Assembly (NCBI RefSeq): GCF_002117005.1
Contig: NZ_CP021023.1
Span: 1,984,001-2,048,000, forward strand
Length of the DNA stretch: 64,000 nt
Direction of reading: 5' to 3'
Source of the DNA: Sedimentisphaera salicampi
GTDB lineage: Bacteria > Planctomycetota > Phycisphaerae > Sedimentisphaerales > Sedimentisphaeraceae
Shown here piece after piece: positions 25,836-34,348 of the stretch. Under the pieces are notes generated by a model. That model had not been told where the DNA came from, ran no database searches, and saw nothing but the letters and a program-made list of their open reading frames with translations. Both the position numbers and the translations under genes were made by a program. Numbering within the stretch: the stretch's first letter is position 1; each line of letters begins with the position of its first letter.

Positions 25836-27464
25836 TCAGCAGCCGGCCTGAACGACTCCGAAATTCATTATTTTACCAAGCTTTTTGAGCTCTCTGGTAT
25901 AGTCGCCGTAAACCATCACAAGATGTGAGCCGAAATCCTGCGTTTTCTCAAAGACATCTTCAATATCTTTCACCCGAATGTCCACCCCGAGGGTGCATCC
26001 CCTTCGGTGCATTCCGTATCCCCTTTGGATTTCGCCCTTTGTAACCATCAAACTGTCGAATGAAGGATTGAATCTTCCGAGCGTTACCATTTCGCCTTTA
26101 TCACTGTTGAAATCGTATTTTACTGTAGGCCCGAAGCCCTGGGCGGTGAAATTCCGCAGCTCAAACGGGAGTGGTTCGCTTTCAAAGCCCTTCATTTTCA
26201 GCCCGGGCACACTGTGCCATACTGAGAGGATGTTTTTCTCGCCTTTATGCTCTTTAAAGTATTCGGGGTTGCCCATATATGCAGATTTCTTGGAGAGGTA
26301 GCTGAATGCCATCATAGCGATCAGCGCGTTGAAATCGAGCTGGCATACCGATGGATAGCCTGAATCTTTGAGCAGTGAATGCGTCAGGCAGGGCGTTATT
26401 TTCTGGTCTTGAGCTATTTCGAGCGGGCATACCTCTCTGCATCCAACTCCGAAGCATGTGCAGCCGTTTTCGTCCATAAGTGATTTAACAGCCATATAGT
26501 AAATTATGGAGCTTCGGACAAACTTTTTGTCTGTATGCAGAGCGTTTGCCTTTGAAACGAGCTCTTCTGTTAGTTTGTCTGCCTTGCGTGATTCGGCAGG
26601 GTTTTTCTTGATAGCTTCCATTCGATCTACAGCGTCTTGATTGGACAGCGGTACGCAGCCCATACCGTACATCTCTTTTAGGTCGTCGAAGTGGTAGAAA
26701 ACGCTCCCGAGTCCATGCGGGGTTTTGCCGTAGCGGTCTGTGAGAACGAGCATTGAGCTCTCCGCAAATGCCTTTTTCACCCAAAGCATCTTCAGGATCT
26801 GGTCTAAGTCTGCCCAGTCGTATGCGAGATACCCTTCAAGCCCCTTGTGCTTGAGCCCTGCTTTCATATCCACAAGCCAGCCGCCGATATCTTTGCCCCA
26901 AGTTTTAAGCCGTTCGGGGTTGGAGTAAGTAACTGTGGCGACGGGTTTGTTGAATTTTTCTGCGAGAAATATGCCCACCTGTCCGTTGAAGCCGTCGAGG
27001 GTAACCAGCAGGTCGGTATTTTCTATCTCCTCTGCCACTTTATTGATCTCGCTGTCGGGAAATCTGAAATGGCAGTCCTTTTCTTTCACCAGCATTTTGA
27101 AATCAACTGTGGGCAGAAGCTCCACCTCTTCAGGGAAATTTCTCGAGCTGATCATTTCCTTTCTTTGCTGAAAAGTTCGCTGATGTTTTTTGATGTCCGC
27201 TTCACGGGTTAGGTTTTCCATGCTCCCAATTCGGCAAGGGCCTTCGTGGGCGGTATCGTGGATAAGCCCGCATATAACGAATCGCACTCTCAGCTTCTTT
27301 TTGAAAAGCGGGTTAAAATCAGAAAACCCTTGGCTCTGCTGGGCAAACGCGGCCCCTGGAAACAAGCTTGAGTTTAATGAGAGCCCGCCGAGAAGCATCG
27401 TGCTCCCGCCTATGAAATCTCGCCTGTTGATGCAGTTATTGCATCCTGAATTATTCTCCGGCAT
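25836..27464 (-). CDS. Tat-exported fucose-isomerase-like protein with altered metal site
   Basis: The 542-residue protein starts with a twin-arginine signal (NRRDFIGGSTMLLGGLSL, about residues 13-30), unusual for a sugar isomerase. The rest resembles the FucI-like fold, with a conserved C-terminal GSHLVMVYGDY carrying the metal-binding His. At the place of the catalytic E-x-D the sequence is C-Q-L-D-F, and 24 residues later M-G-N-P replaces the expected Asp, so two of three metal ligands appear changed to amides (E to Q, D to N). It may be a binding protein or a non-isomerase. It follows the prepilin-like gene by 47 bases. Confidence 0.7.
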   Translation of the reverse strand: MPENNSGCNNCINRRDFIGGSTMLLGGLSLNSSLFPGAAFAQQSQGFSDFNPLFKKKLRVRFVICGLIHDTAHEGPCRIGSMENLTREADIKKHQRTFQQRKEMISSRNFPEEVELLPTVDFKMLVKEKDCHFRFPDSEINKVAEEIENTDLLVTLDGFNGQVGIFLAEKFNKPVATVTYSNPERLKTWGKDIGGWLVDMKAGLKHKGLEGYLAYDWADLDQILKMLWVKKAFAESSMLVLTDRYGKTPHGLGSVFYHFDDLKEMYGMGCVPLSNQDAVDRMEAIKKNPAESRKADKLTEELVSKANALHTDKKFVRSSIIYYMAVKSLMDENGCTCFGVGCREVCPLEIAQDQKITPCLTHSLLKDSGYPSVCQLDFNALIAMMAFSYLSKKSAYMGNPEYFKEHKGEKNILSVWHSVPGLKMKGFESEPLPFELRNFTAQGFGPTVKYDFNSDKGEMVTLGRFNPSFDSLMVTKGEIQRGYGMHRRGCTLGVDIRVKDIEDVFEKTQDFGSHLVMVYGDYTRELKKLGKIMNFGVVQAGC

Positions 27465-27511
27465 CTTTTTTATCCTTTCATAAAGCTTCTTTAATAACGG
27501 GTCTTTTTAGC

Positions 27512-28324
27512 CTAACGCGCATTTGCCTCGCCAGCGGTGTCTTTCATCCATTCGGGCCAGTCGTTATGTTTCGGCCAGATCGTTGATTTATCCCAACCCA
27601 TATGCCAGTCGAAGTTCCAGAGGCTTTTGAGGCCGAGTTTCTCAACGTGCCCGTCCACCATAGCCATATTCATAGAGCCCTGATGGCGGTCTATGCAGAA
27701 CCTCGCCATGCTGGTATCGCCTCCGCCGAGTTTATTACGCTGATCGCCTTCTACAGCACGAGGCGCTGTCGGCCAAGGAGAGTGATTTTCTTTCGGGTGG
27801 CCTCCCCATCTCCAGCAGTCTCCAAACATAGGCACTTTGTGAGGCTGACTCACCCTTGTAACCTTACACCAGTGTTCTTCATCAAAACCCCATAAATCAC
27901 CGTCTCCATCGTATCCCTCAACCTGTTTCAGATTGTAGAGCCAGTTGTTGATTCCGAAGCTGGATTTGAATGTGCCGTCCGGTTCGCCTGACACATCTTC
28001 GCTCCAAGCTGCAAAGCAGCCTCTTCCGCCCTCATCCACGGTTTTCGTTGCCGTAGGGCAAAGCCGCATAGATTCCCCTCCGTCCTCGTAATACGGGCGG
28101 AGCGGTTCTACCCACAAACCTGTATCTCCGGGCATAAAGGAATTGTTGTTGTCTGCGAGGTAGAGGCCGAAAATTGTTCCCCACTGCCTCAGGTGAGATT
28201 GACAGAGTACCGTTTTTGCCTGCTCCCTTGCCTTGCTCAAAGCCGGCATAAGAACCGCCATCAAAAGAGCGATTATTGATATTACAACGAGCAGTTCAAT
28301 TAGAGTAAAAGCTTTCTTTTTCAT
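27512..28324 (-). CDS. Prepilin-type (type II pseudopilin-like) secreted protein
   Basis: The 270-residue protein has the N-terminal cleavage/methylation motif K-K-K-A-FTLIELLVVISIIALL and a helix continuing through ALSKAREQAKTVLC. The C-terminal domain contains a Trp-rich region and DRHQGSMNMAMVDGHVEKL, the 'H-x-G.N..F.DGHV' signature of the large Planctomycetota/Lentisphaerota prepilin families. Exact function is unknown; these are processed by a prepilin peptidase and may form surface structures. The isomerase-like gene 47 bases downstream is probably cotranscribed. Confidence 0.88.
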   Translation of the reverse strand: MKKKAFTLIELLVVISIIALLMAVLMPALSKAREQAKTVLCQSHLRQWGTIFGLYLADNNNSFMPGDTGLWVEPLRPYYEDGGESMRLCPTATKTVDEGGRGCFAAWSEDVSGEPDGTFKSSFGINNWLYNLKQVEGYDGDGDLWGFDEEHWCKVTRVSQPHKVPMFGDCWRWGGHPKENHSPWPTAPRAVEGDQRNKLGGGDTSMARFCIDRHQGSMNMAMVDGHVEKLGLKSLWNFDWHMGWDKSTIWPKHNDWPEWMKDTAGEANAR

Positions 28325-28569
28325 CTTATATCTCCTGTATAAACATAAAATCTCTCATTTATATATATCATAAGGGAAAGATGATTTCCGTTTTTTTTTA
28401 AATTTCATAAAAAATGGGAGCAGGAATATTATTCGGCAAAGCTTTAGTAAGATTCGCTGAGGACTTGCCGGGCGCATTTTCCGCTAAAGCTGCAGAACTT
28501 TATATATTATCGGCAGACGCAGAGTATTCCTGCGGCGGGAAGAGCTTTCGGATTAAAAGCTGCTGTTTT

Positions 28570-30207
28570 CTATTCTCTTACTTGTGAACGGTATTTGTTT
28601 GTAATTGGAAGTCTCCTGTCTCTTCCAAAGGCCTTTGGCGTAATTTTTATACCTGGGGGAGACTGCCGCCTCTTGTATTCATTGAAATCCACCATCCGAA
28701 GCAGCCTGTTTACATCTTCGGTTTTGCAGCCTTCGCTTCGCAGCTGGTCTGCGGACTTATCCTGCTCTACGTACCCCTTTATAATCGCATCGAGCAGGTC
28801 GTAATCGGGGAGTGAATCTACATCGAGCTGCTCTTCCCTGAGCTCTGCGGAAGGCGGTCTTGTGATTGTGGATTCGGGGATCATTTCGCCGAATATCTCA
28901 TTTATGTAATTAGAGAGCCTGTAGACCATCGTTTTTGTTACATCTTTAATCACCGCAAATCCGCCTGCAGTATCGCCGTAGAGCGTTGAATAGCCCACAG
29001 CGGTTTCGCTTTTATTTCCGGTAGTAAGCACCATATATCCAAACTGATTGCTCAAAGACATAAGGATAGTTCCGCGGATTCTGGCCTGAAGATTTTCGTA
29101 TGCAGTGCCCGAATCGTCCCAGCCGGGTATCATTGAGAGTGCATTATGGAAGGCTGAAAGCGTTTCTGAGATCGGGATAGTTTTGAAGCTTATCCCGAGA
29201 TTTGCAGCAAGCAGCTCAGCATCAGTTATTGTTTCTGATTTATTGAACTTTGAGGGCATTGTAATCCCGAACACGTTCTCGCTTCCCAGCGCCTTCACGG
29301 CAATTGCAGCTGCCAGGGCAGAGTCAATCCCGCCAGAGATGCCTATAATCACCTTGTCAAAGCCGTTCTTGCGGACATAATCCTTTGTCCCGAGTACCAG
29401 AGCCTCATACACCTCCTCCACAACGTTTCTGGGCTGAGGAGCCTTTTCCTGACAGGCAATGATATCTGTTTTCCCGTTTTGCTTCTGCACGTCTGCATAG
29501 ATTATATCCTCCTCGAAGTATTTTGCTTTTGCTATTATATTGCCCGAGGAGTCTGTAATAATGCTTCGCCCGTCGAAAACCAGCTCATCCTGTCCGCCCA
29601 CGAGGTTGCAGTATATCAACGGTACGCCGAGTGTTTCTGAGCAGTTGGAGATAATCTGCTTTCTCTCTTCGATTTTGCCTTTATGGAACGGAGAAGCTGA
29701 GATGTTTACGAAAATATCCATTCCGGGGAAGAGGCTTTTATACAGCTCCACCTGCTCGGTCTCCCATATATCCTCGCATATGCTCAGCCCAACGCGCAGA
29801 CCCGCAACATCAAAACACAGCGGGATCTTGCCCCTGCTGAAGTATCTGCGTTCATCGAAAACGCCGTAGTTCGGAAGCTGCATCTTGTTGTATATGGTTT
29901 GAATCTCTCCGTCCGAAGCGAGAAGCAGGGAATTGAAGCAGCCTCCTTTATCGCATATCGGCGAGCCGAATATTATCGCAGGACCCGTGCATTTCTCTGC
30001 GAGCTTTCGAGAGGTTTCTCGGCAGTCTTTGAGGAAGTGCTTTTTGAAGAGCAGGTCTTCGGGAGGGTAGCCCGAGATGCTCATCTCCGGAAAAACTGCA
30101 AGCTGAACGCCGTTCTCAGCGGCCTCCTGATATGCTCTGAGTATTTTATCTGCGTTGCCCTGAAGGTCTCCTACTACGGGGTTAATTTGTGCTGCGGCTA
30201 TTCTCAT
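28570..30207 (-). CDS. nadE: Glutamine-dependent NAD+ synthetase
   Basis: Started at ATG 30207 (MRIAAAQINPVVGDL), the protein has about 545 residues, the normal length for the two-domain enzyme. The N-terminal nitrilase-type glutaminase shows its Glu (FPEMSISGYPPEDL), Lys (YNKMQLPNYGVFDE) and Cys (LSICEDIWE). The C-terminal synthetase has the P-loop ISGGIDSALAAAI near residue 295. It makes NAD+ from deamido-NAD+, ATP and glutamine in the cytoplasm. The three in-frame codons upstream of 30207 that include another possible start add nothing conserved. The neighbours are unrelated. Confidence 0.95.
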   Translation of the reverse strand: MRIAAAQINPVVGDLQGNADKILRAYQEAAENGVQLAVFPEMSISGYPPEDLLFKKHFLKDCRETSRKLAEKCTGPAIIFGSPICDKGGCFNSLLLASDGEIQTIYNKMQLPNYGVFDERRYFSRGKIPLCFDVAGLRVGLSICEDIWETEQVELYKSLFPGMDIFVNISASPFHKGKIEERKQIISNCSETLGVPLIYCNLVGGQDELVFDGRSIITDSSGNIIAKAKYFEEDIIYADVQKQNGKTDIIACQEKAPQPRNVVEEVYEALVLGTKDYVRKNGFDKVIIGISGGIDSALAAAIAVKALGSENVFGITMPSKFNKSETITDAELLAANLGISFKTIPISETLSAFHNALSMIPGWDDSGTAYENLQARIRGTILMSLSNQFGYMVLTTGNKSETAVGYSTLYGDTAGGFAVIKDVTKTMVYRLSNYINEIFGEMIPESTITRPPSAELREEQLDVDSLPDYDLLDAIIKGYVEQDKSADQLRSEGCKTEDVNRLLRMVDFNEYKRRQSPPGIKITPKAFGRDRRLPITNKYRSQVRE

Positions 30208-30718
30208 TACATTACTTCTATGAATTAACAAACGGTATTAATGACAGATGATTTTATCCGCAAGCGCACAAAATGCAAACTGCAAGTAATATTTCTTGAG
30301 TGTTCATTTAGGCTTTGGCGGGGCAGTGAGAATAGAAAAAATCCAAGGAAAATTACTTTCCAATGGTATCCCCAAATGGGAGATTTACTGAAATTCTTGG
30401 GAAAATAAGCTCAAATCAAAAATTTTATTTGAATTCAATTTCTTTAAATGCTATAAGAAAAAGAAGTCTTTAGTCAGGCTGTTTTTGGCAGAATATTAGA
30501 GTCGTTAGAAGCCCAGTTAAGGAAAGAGTCAATGCAATTATTCAATTAACAATGCCCAAAAACGCCTGGTTTTCCTCTCAAAGTTTGCCGGGGGTTCCCA
30601 AGCCTCCGGCATTCTATAAAAGGTGGATTGTTGTTTTATGCAAAAGTGCCCGCGAGTTAAACTCACGAGCACTTTTTTAGGTTCTAAAGAACCGGATATG
30701 TATGAAGCCTGCTTTTAC
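30208..30718. other. Intergenic gap, 511 bases
   Basis: Apart from the terminator hairpin at 30642-30678 I see no gene, RNA or repeat here. The stretch 30240-30600 is AT-rich and has stop codons in all frames. Confidence 0.5.
30642..30678. terminator. Terminator hairpin downstream of the GH43-like gene
   Basis: An interrupted inverted repeat AAAAGTGC...GAGT / ACTC...GCACTTTT (30642-30678) with an AA-centred loop and T-runs on both strands (six T on the plus side, four on the minus side). It lies 40 bases beyond the stop of the minus-strand GH43-like gene, which it probably terminates. Confidence 0.65.
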
Positions 30719-31822
30719 TTAGAACTCTTGTTTTTCATCTTCTCCCGGGCTTGCGTATGCAGGGTCTAGGGCTTTAACGTGTATCTCCCCGCTGTCGAGC
30801 TGTCTGATGTCCATCGGAACTATCGTAACTCCCTGCTCGTTGATGGTGTAGGCATCGCCGCTGATGTCCATTGTTTCCGCTGCAACCTTGCCTATCGGGG
30901 GAACATCGGCATTAAAGAAGGCAGTGCACCACCAGTTGCCTTCTTTGTCCTGAAACGGTGTTCCGTGGCCGAGGAATCTGCCTGCGAATTTTCTGTCTGT
31001 GTATTTGCCGGTAATCTCATCTGCTACAGAGTAATAAAGATTGTATGAGCCGTGTCTCATTTTCAGAGTTGACCAGCCGGTGCCGAAAAGGACGTATTTA
31101 TCGCCGATTTCACGCATAAGGCAGCCTTCATGCCCCATTTTTCTGTTTGGAGGGCCGATTTTAGTTGGTTTTGCTTTGAAGCCGGATAAATCATCCTTGA
31201 GCGGAGCGGTTTGAGTTGCGCCCCAGATCATCCAGATTGTGCCGCTTTCGTCTTTGAAAAGCGACGGATCGTGTTTTCTTCCGATATCGGCTCCCATTGG
31301 GTTTTCATACGGGCCTTCAAGCTGGAAGTCTTTGGTCAGCGATAAATTTGCACCCTTCACTGGCGAGGGGCTTGTATGAACTATCGCCCATTTTCCGCCT
31401 ACATTATGGATCTCCGGAGCCCAGAGCCTCCAATTGCTTCTGTCAACTTCTTTGAATCTTTCGGGACGTGCTTTAGGCCAGATTCCATCCAGAATAGAGT
31501 ATGGAGTTCCAAGGTATTCCCACTCCACCAGATCTTTGCTTCGCCATGCCTGCATTTTGTATCCCACAACGCTGTCTGAGCCGAGCCCGTCGTTGTAGGG
31601 ATTTTCATACTGCTGGGGGTTGTCCGGCAGGGGTGTTGTTCCGGTAAGGTAGTACCAGCCGTCCGGCGAGAGCACGATGTAGGGGTCTCTTATCCAGCCG
31701 TCTTTGATGTGAAGTGCTTTATCTCTGCTTTCAAGGCCGGCTCTGATTTCCTCTGCCGGCATAGCCGCAAATAATGAGACGGAGAAACATACTAAAATGA
31801 GCATCCAAATGTGTTTTTGCAT
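30719..31822 (-). CDS. Secreted GH43/GH117-like glycoside hydrolase
   Basis: The 367-residue protein has a signal peptide (MQKHIWMLILVCFSVSLFA) and a five-bladed propeller pattern of clan GH-F type. Candidate catalytic residues are the Asp of WIRDPYIV (about 45), the Asp of GRKHDPSLF (about 187) and the Glu of MGHEGCLM (about 232). The family contains arabinanases, xylosidases and, in GH117, agarooligosaccharide hydrolases; the substrate is not readable. Secretion and nearby sulfatase and isomerase genes suit degradation of algal or plant polysaccharide. A long 5' gap separates it from the divergent 32052 gene. Confidence 0.8.
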   Translation of the reverse strand: MQKHIWMLILVCFSVSLFAAMPAEEIRAGLESRDKALHIKDGWIRDPYIVLSPDGWYYLTGTTPLPDNPQQYENPYNDGLGSDSVVGYKMQAWRSKDLVEWEYLGTPYSILDGIWPKARPERFKEVDRSNWRLWAPEIHNVGGKWAIVHTSPSPVKGANLSLTKDFQLEGPYENPMGADIGRKHDPSLFKDESGTIWMIWGATQTAPLKDDLSGFKAKPTKIGPPNRKMGHEGCLMREIGDKYVLFGTGWSTLKMRHGSYNLYYSVADEITGKYTDRKFAGRFLGHGTPFQDKEGNWWCTAFFNADVPPIGKVAAETMDISGDAYTINEQGVTIVPMDIRQLDSGEIHVKALDPAYASPGEDEKQEF

Positions 31823-32051
31823 AATAAACCTTTCTTAAATATTAATTTGCATTCCTAAGATAAATATCCAAAGAGAAGAAATTTTACGAATTATTTATTG
31901 AGCTTTTAACCCGCAGAAAACTGAGGCCTTATATTTTTATTGTAACAAGCCCTTTTTTTAATAACATTTCCATAAGCGGCTGCAGTTGTACAATGGTTTT
32001 TATCTGCGGTTTTTTGCAAATTATATAGCGGTTTCAGGAATTGGGTTGAAT

Positions 32052-32987
32052 ATGCAGGTCAGAGAGCTGAGAGTTCTCGAGGAGAAATGGGATTATCTGA
32101 TTATCCTCGATGCGTGCAGATACGATTATTTCGAGAAATACTACAAATTTTTCCTCCCGGGTGAGCTGGAAAAACGAAGAACCCCTGCCTCAAACACTCC
32201 CCGCTGGAGAGATGCGAATTTCCCGGATTACTATGAGGATGTGGTTTATATCTCAGCGAGCCCGATGATGAGCACTGAGGGAGAAGTTTACGGATACAAT
32301 GCCAAAGATCACTTCAGGCATATTCATGAGGTATGGAAAGAGCTGTGGGACAATAATCTTGGAACTGTTGCTCCGATACCTTTAGTAAACAAAGCTCTTG
32401 AAATCATAGGTGATTACAGCGGGAAAAAATTCATTATCCATCTGCTCCAGCCCCACGCACCCTATATCTTTTCCGGAGTGCGGGGATACAGCTCCGGAGA
32501 CCTTTCAGGAAAGCGCAAGATGCTCGAATCTGAAAACTACAGCGAGAACAAATTCCTGCGCAGGTTTTTCGAGAAGAACAAATTCAAGCTTCGCAAACTC
32601 ATTAGAGGCCATAATCAGCCCGACTGGGTTCTGCGAAAAATCCTCGGCCTCGCCCCGTCGGGCGCGATGGAGGCTATGTGGCGAAAGGGCGGAACTCAAA
32701 CGCTCAGAAATGAATATGAGAAAAATTTGATTGCTGCGCTTGCGTCGGTGAGAATCTTCGCTGAAAAGGCAGAGGGAGAAACCTTAGTTATCGCAGACCA
32801 CGGGGAACTGCTGGGAGAAAATGGTATGTACGGGCATCCGGAAGATTCAGGCAGCGAAATCCTGATGAATGTTCCCTGCCTGAAAATCAACTCAAAGGAG
32901 CTGAAAAAAGAGGGGGACAGCTCTCAGGCAGAAGAAGATGACCAGCAGACGGTGGCAGATAAGCTCGGGCAGCTCGGCTATATGTAA
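32052..32987 (+). CDS. Alkaline-phosphatase-superfamily (sulfatase-like) protein
   Basis: I place the start at ATG 32052 (MQVRELRVLEEKWDYL), with AGGA at 32037-32040; a TTG at 31986 is possible but gives no domain. About 311 residues. Metal and nucleophile segments: YLIILDACRYDYF, the candidate Thr in ASNTPRW, LLQPHAPYI and ADHGELLGENGMYGHP. It lacks a signal peptide and the CxPSR motif, so formylglycine chemistry is excluded. It ends in a Q/D-rich tail and LGQLGYM, an ending shared with 34339 and 36041. The stop overlaps the next ATG by one base, so coupling to the flippase is likely. Confidence 0.75.
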   Translation: MQVRELRVLEEKWDYLIILDACRYDYFEKYYKFFLPGELEKRRTPASNTPRWRDANFPDYYEDVVYISASPMMSTEGEVYGYNAKDHFRHIHEVWKELWDNNLGTVAPIPLVNKALEIIGDYSGKKFIIHLLQPHAPYIFSGVRGYSSGDLSGKRKMLESENYSENKFLRRFFEKNKFKLRKLIRGHNQPDWVLRKILGLAPSGAMEAMWRKGGTQTLRNEYEKNLIAALASVRIFAEKAEGETLVIADHGELLGENGMYGHPEDSGSEILMNVPCLKINSKELKKEGDSSQAEEDDQQTVADKLGQLGYM

Positions 32988-34348
32988 TGAGCAATTATCA
33001 GACACAAAAGCCTCATAAAGACCTTTACAAAAAGACCCTCCAGAGCGGAGGCTGGGTTTTCGGGCTCAGGCTTTTTAATCACCTGCTTTCAATACTCCGG
33101 CTCGGGGTGCTGGCAGTATTTCTCACACCCGAACAGTTCGGCGTTGTTGGGGCGGCGCTTCTCTTGGTGGAAGTGCTCGAAACATTCACGCAAACAGGTT
33201 TCAATCAGTCGCTCATAGCCAAAAAGGGCAGTGTTGATCAATGGCTCAATACCGCTTGGACAGCGGGCTTGATTCGGGCAGCAGTTTTATACGCTGTAAT
33301 TTTCTTCGCCTCACCTTTTGCTGCTGAGCTGAAGGCCTCGGGCGAGCTGGCCGCCCAAACCACTATGATTATGAGAGTTATCGGCCTTTTGATAATAATA
33401 AAGGCAATGAACAACCCGGGAGTTCTATACTTCTCCAAAGATCTCAGCTTCGATAAAGTATTCAAAATAAACTCCATCTCAAACACAGCTGCTGCGATAA
33501 TATCGATTGCGGCCGCTTTCTACTACCGCTCTGCATGGGCGATTGTTATCGGCAAGATTCTCGGCGCAGTCCTTTCGGCTGCCGGCGGCTACCTCCTTCA
33601 CAGCTTCAGGCCGCGCATTGAGATAAAAATTCAAAAGCTCAAAGAGATGTGGGGATTTGGCAAATGGATAACAGGGGGGCGGATTGTAAGCTTTCTAATA
33701 AATCAGGGCGATGATTTTCTCGTATGGTTTTACCTCGGTATGAGGCCGCTGGGGCTCTATCAGATGTCTTACAAGATTTCCACTATCCCGGGCGATTACG
33801 TTTCTAAAACGCTCAATACAACCCTTTTCCCCGCTATGTCCAAGATATCAGACGACAAAGACAGAATGCGTTCGGCGTATCTCAAGCTCTTCAGAATGGT
33901 TTTTACATTTTCCTGCCCGGTAGTGATATGCCTTATCCTCGGCAGTGAATTTCTCTGGCTTGTTCTCGGGAATAAATGGGCGCCTGCGATACCGGTTATT
34001 CAGATCCTGTGCATCAAGGGATTCTTCCAGACAATGGGCACATCCCGCGGGCCGGTTTTCCTCTCGATGGGCAGGCCGAATATAGCCTTCTACATCAAGC
34101 TTGTAAGGTTCGGATTCCTCGCAGCTGTAATATTTCCGCTCGCCTCTAATTACGGGGTGCAGGGTGTTGCATGGGCGGTGGCAGCGGCGGCGGCTCTTCC
34201 ACAGCCCCTCGGATTCTACTGGACAAACCGCCTTCTCGGAATCAAGCCCGGCGAATATCTCCCGCTTATCGTTCCCGGCCTTCTGCTCGGTGTGGCAGCG
34301 GTTTTAGGGGCGTGGGGGGTTGTTTTTCTCGCTTCAGTCTATATATAG
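32987..34348 (+). CDS. Polysaccharide flippase (MOP/Wzx family)
   Basis: This 453-residue protein has about 12-14 membrane segments and the pattern of lipopolysaccharide/O-unit flippases: an early VFGLRLFNHLLSILRLGVLAVFL and a long LTPEQFG motif near residue 45. Wzx proteins move lipid-linked oligosaccharides to the outer face of the inner membrane. It is translationally coupled to the AlkP-superfamily gene upstream (stop and start share one base). Its 3' end overlaps the convergent gene 34339 by 10 bases. A role in exporting a surface glycan modified by its neighbours is inferred. Confidence 0.86.
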   Translation: MSNYQTQKPHKDLYKKTLQSGGWVFGLRLFNHLLSILRLGVLAVFLTPEQFGVVGAALLLVEVLETFTQTGFNQSLIAKKGSVDQWLNTAWTAGLIRAAVLYAVIFFASPFAAELKASGELAAQTTMIMRVIGLLIIIKAMNNPGVLYFSKDLSFDKVFKINSISNTAAAIISIAAAFYYRSAWAIVIGKILGAVLSAAGGYLLHSFRPRIEIKIQKLKEMWGFGKWITGGRIVSFLINQGDDFLVWFYLGMRPLGLYQMSYKISTIPGDYVSKTLNTTLFPAMSKISDDKDRMRSAYLKLFRMVFTFSCPVVICLILGSEFLWLVLGNKWAPAIPVIQILCIKGFFQTMGTSRGPVFLSMGRPNIAFYIKLVRFGFLAAVIFPLASNYGVQGVAWAVAAAAALPQPLGFYWTNRLLGIKPGEYLPLIVPGLLLGVAAVLGAWGVVFLASVYI

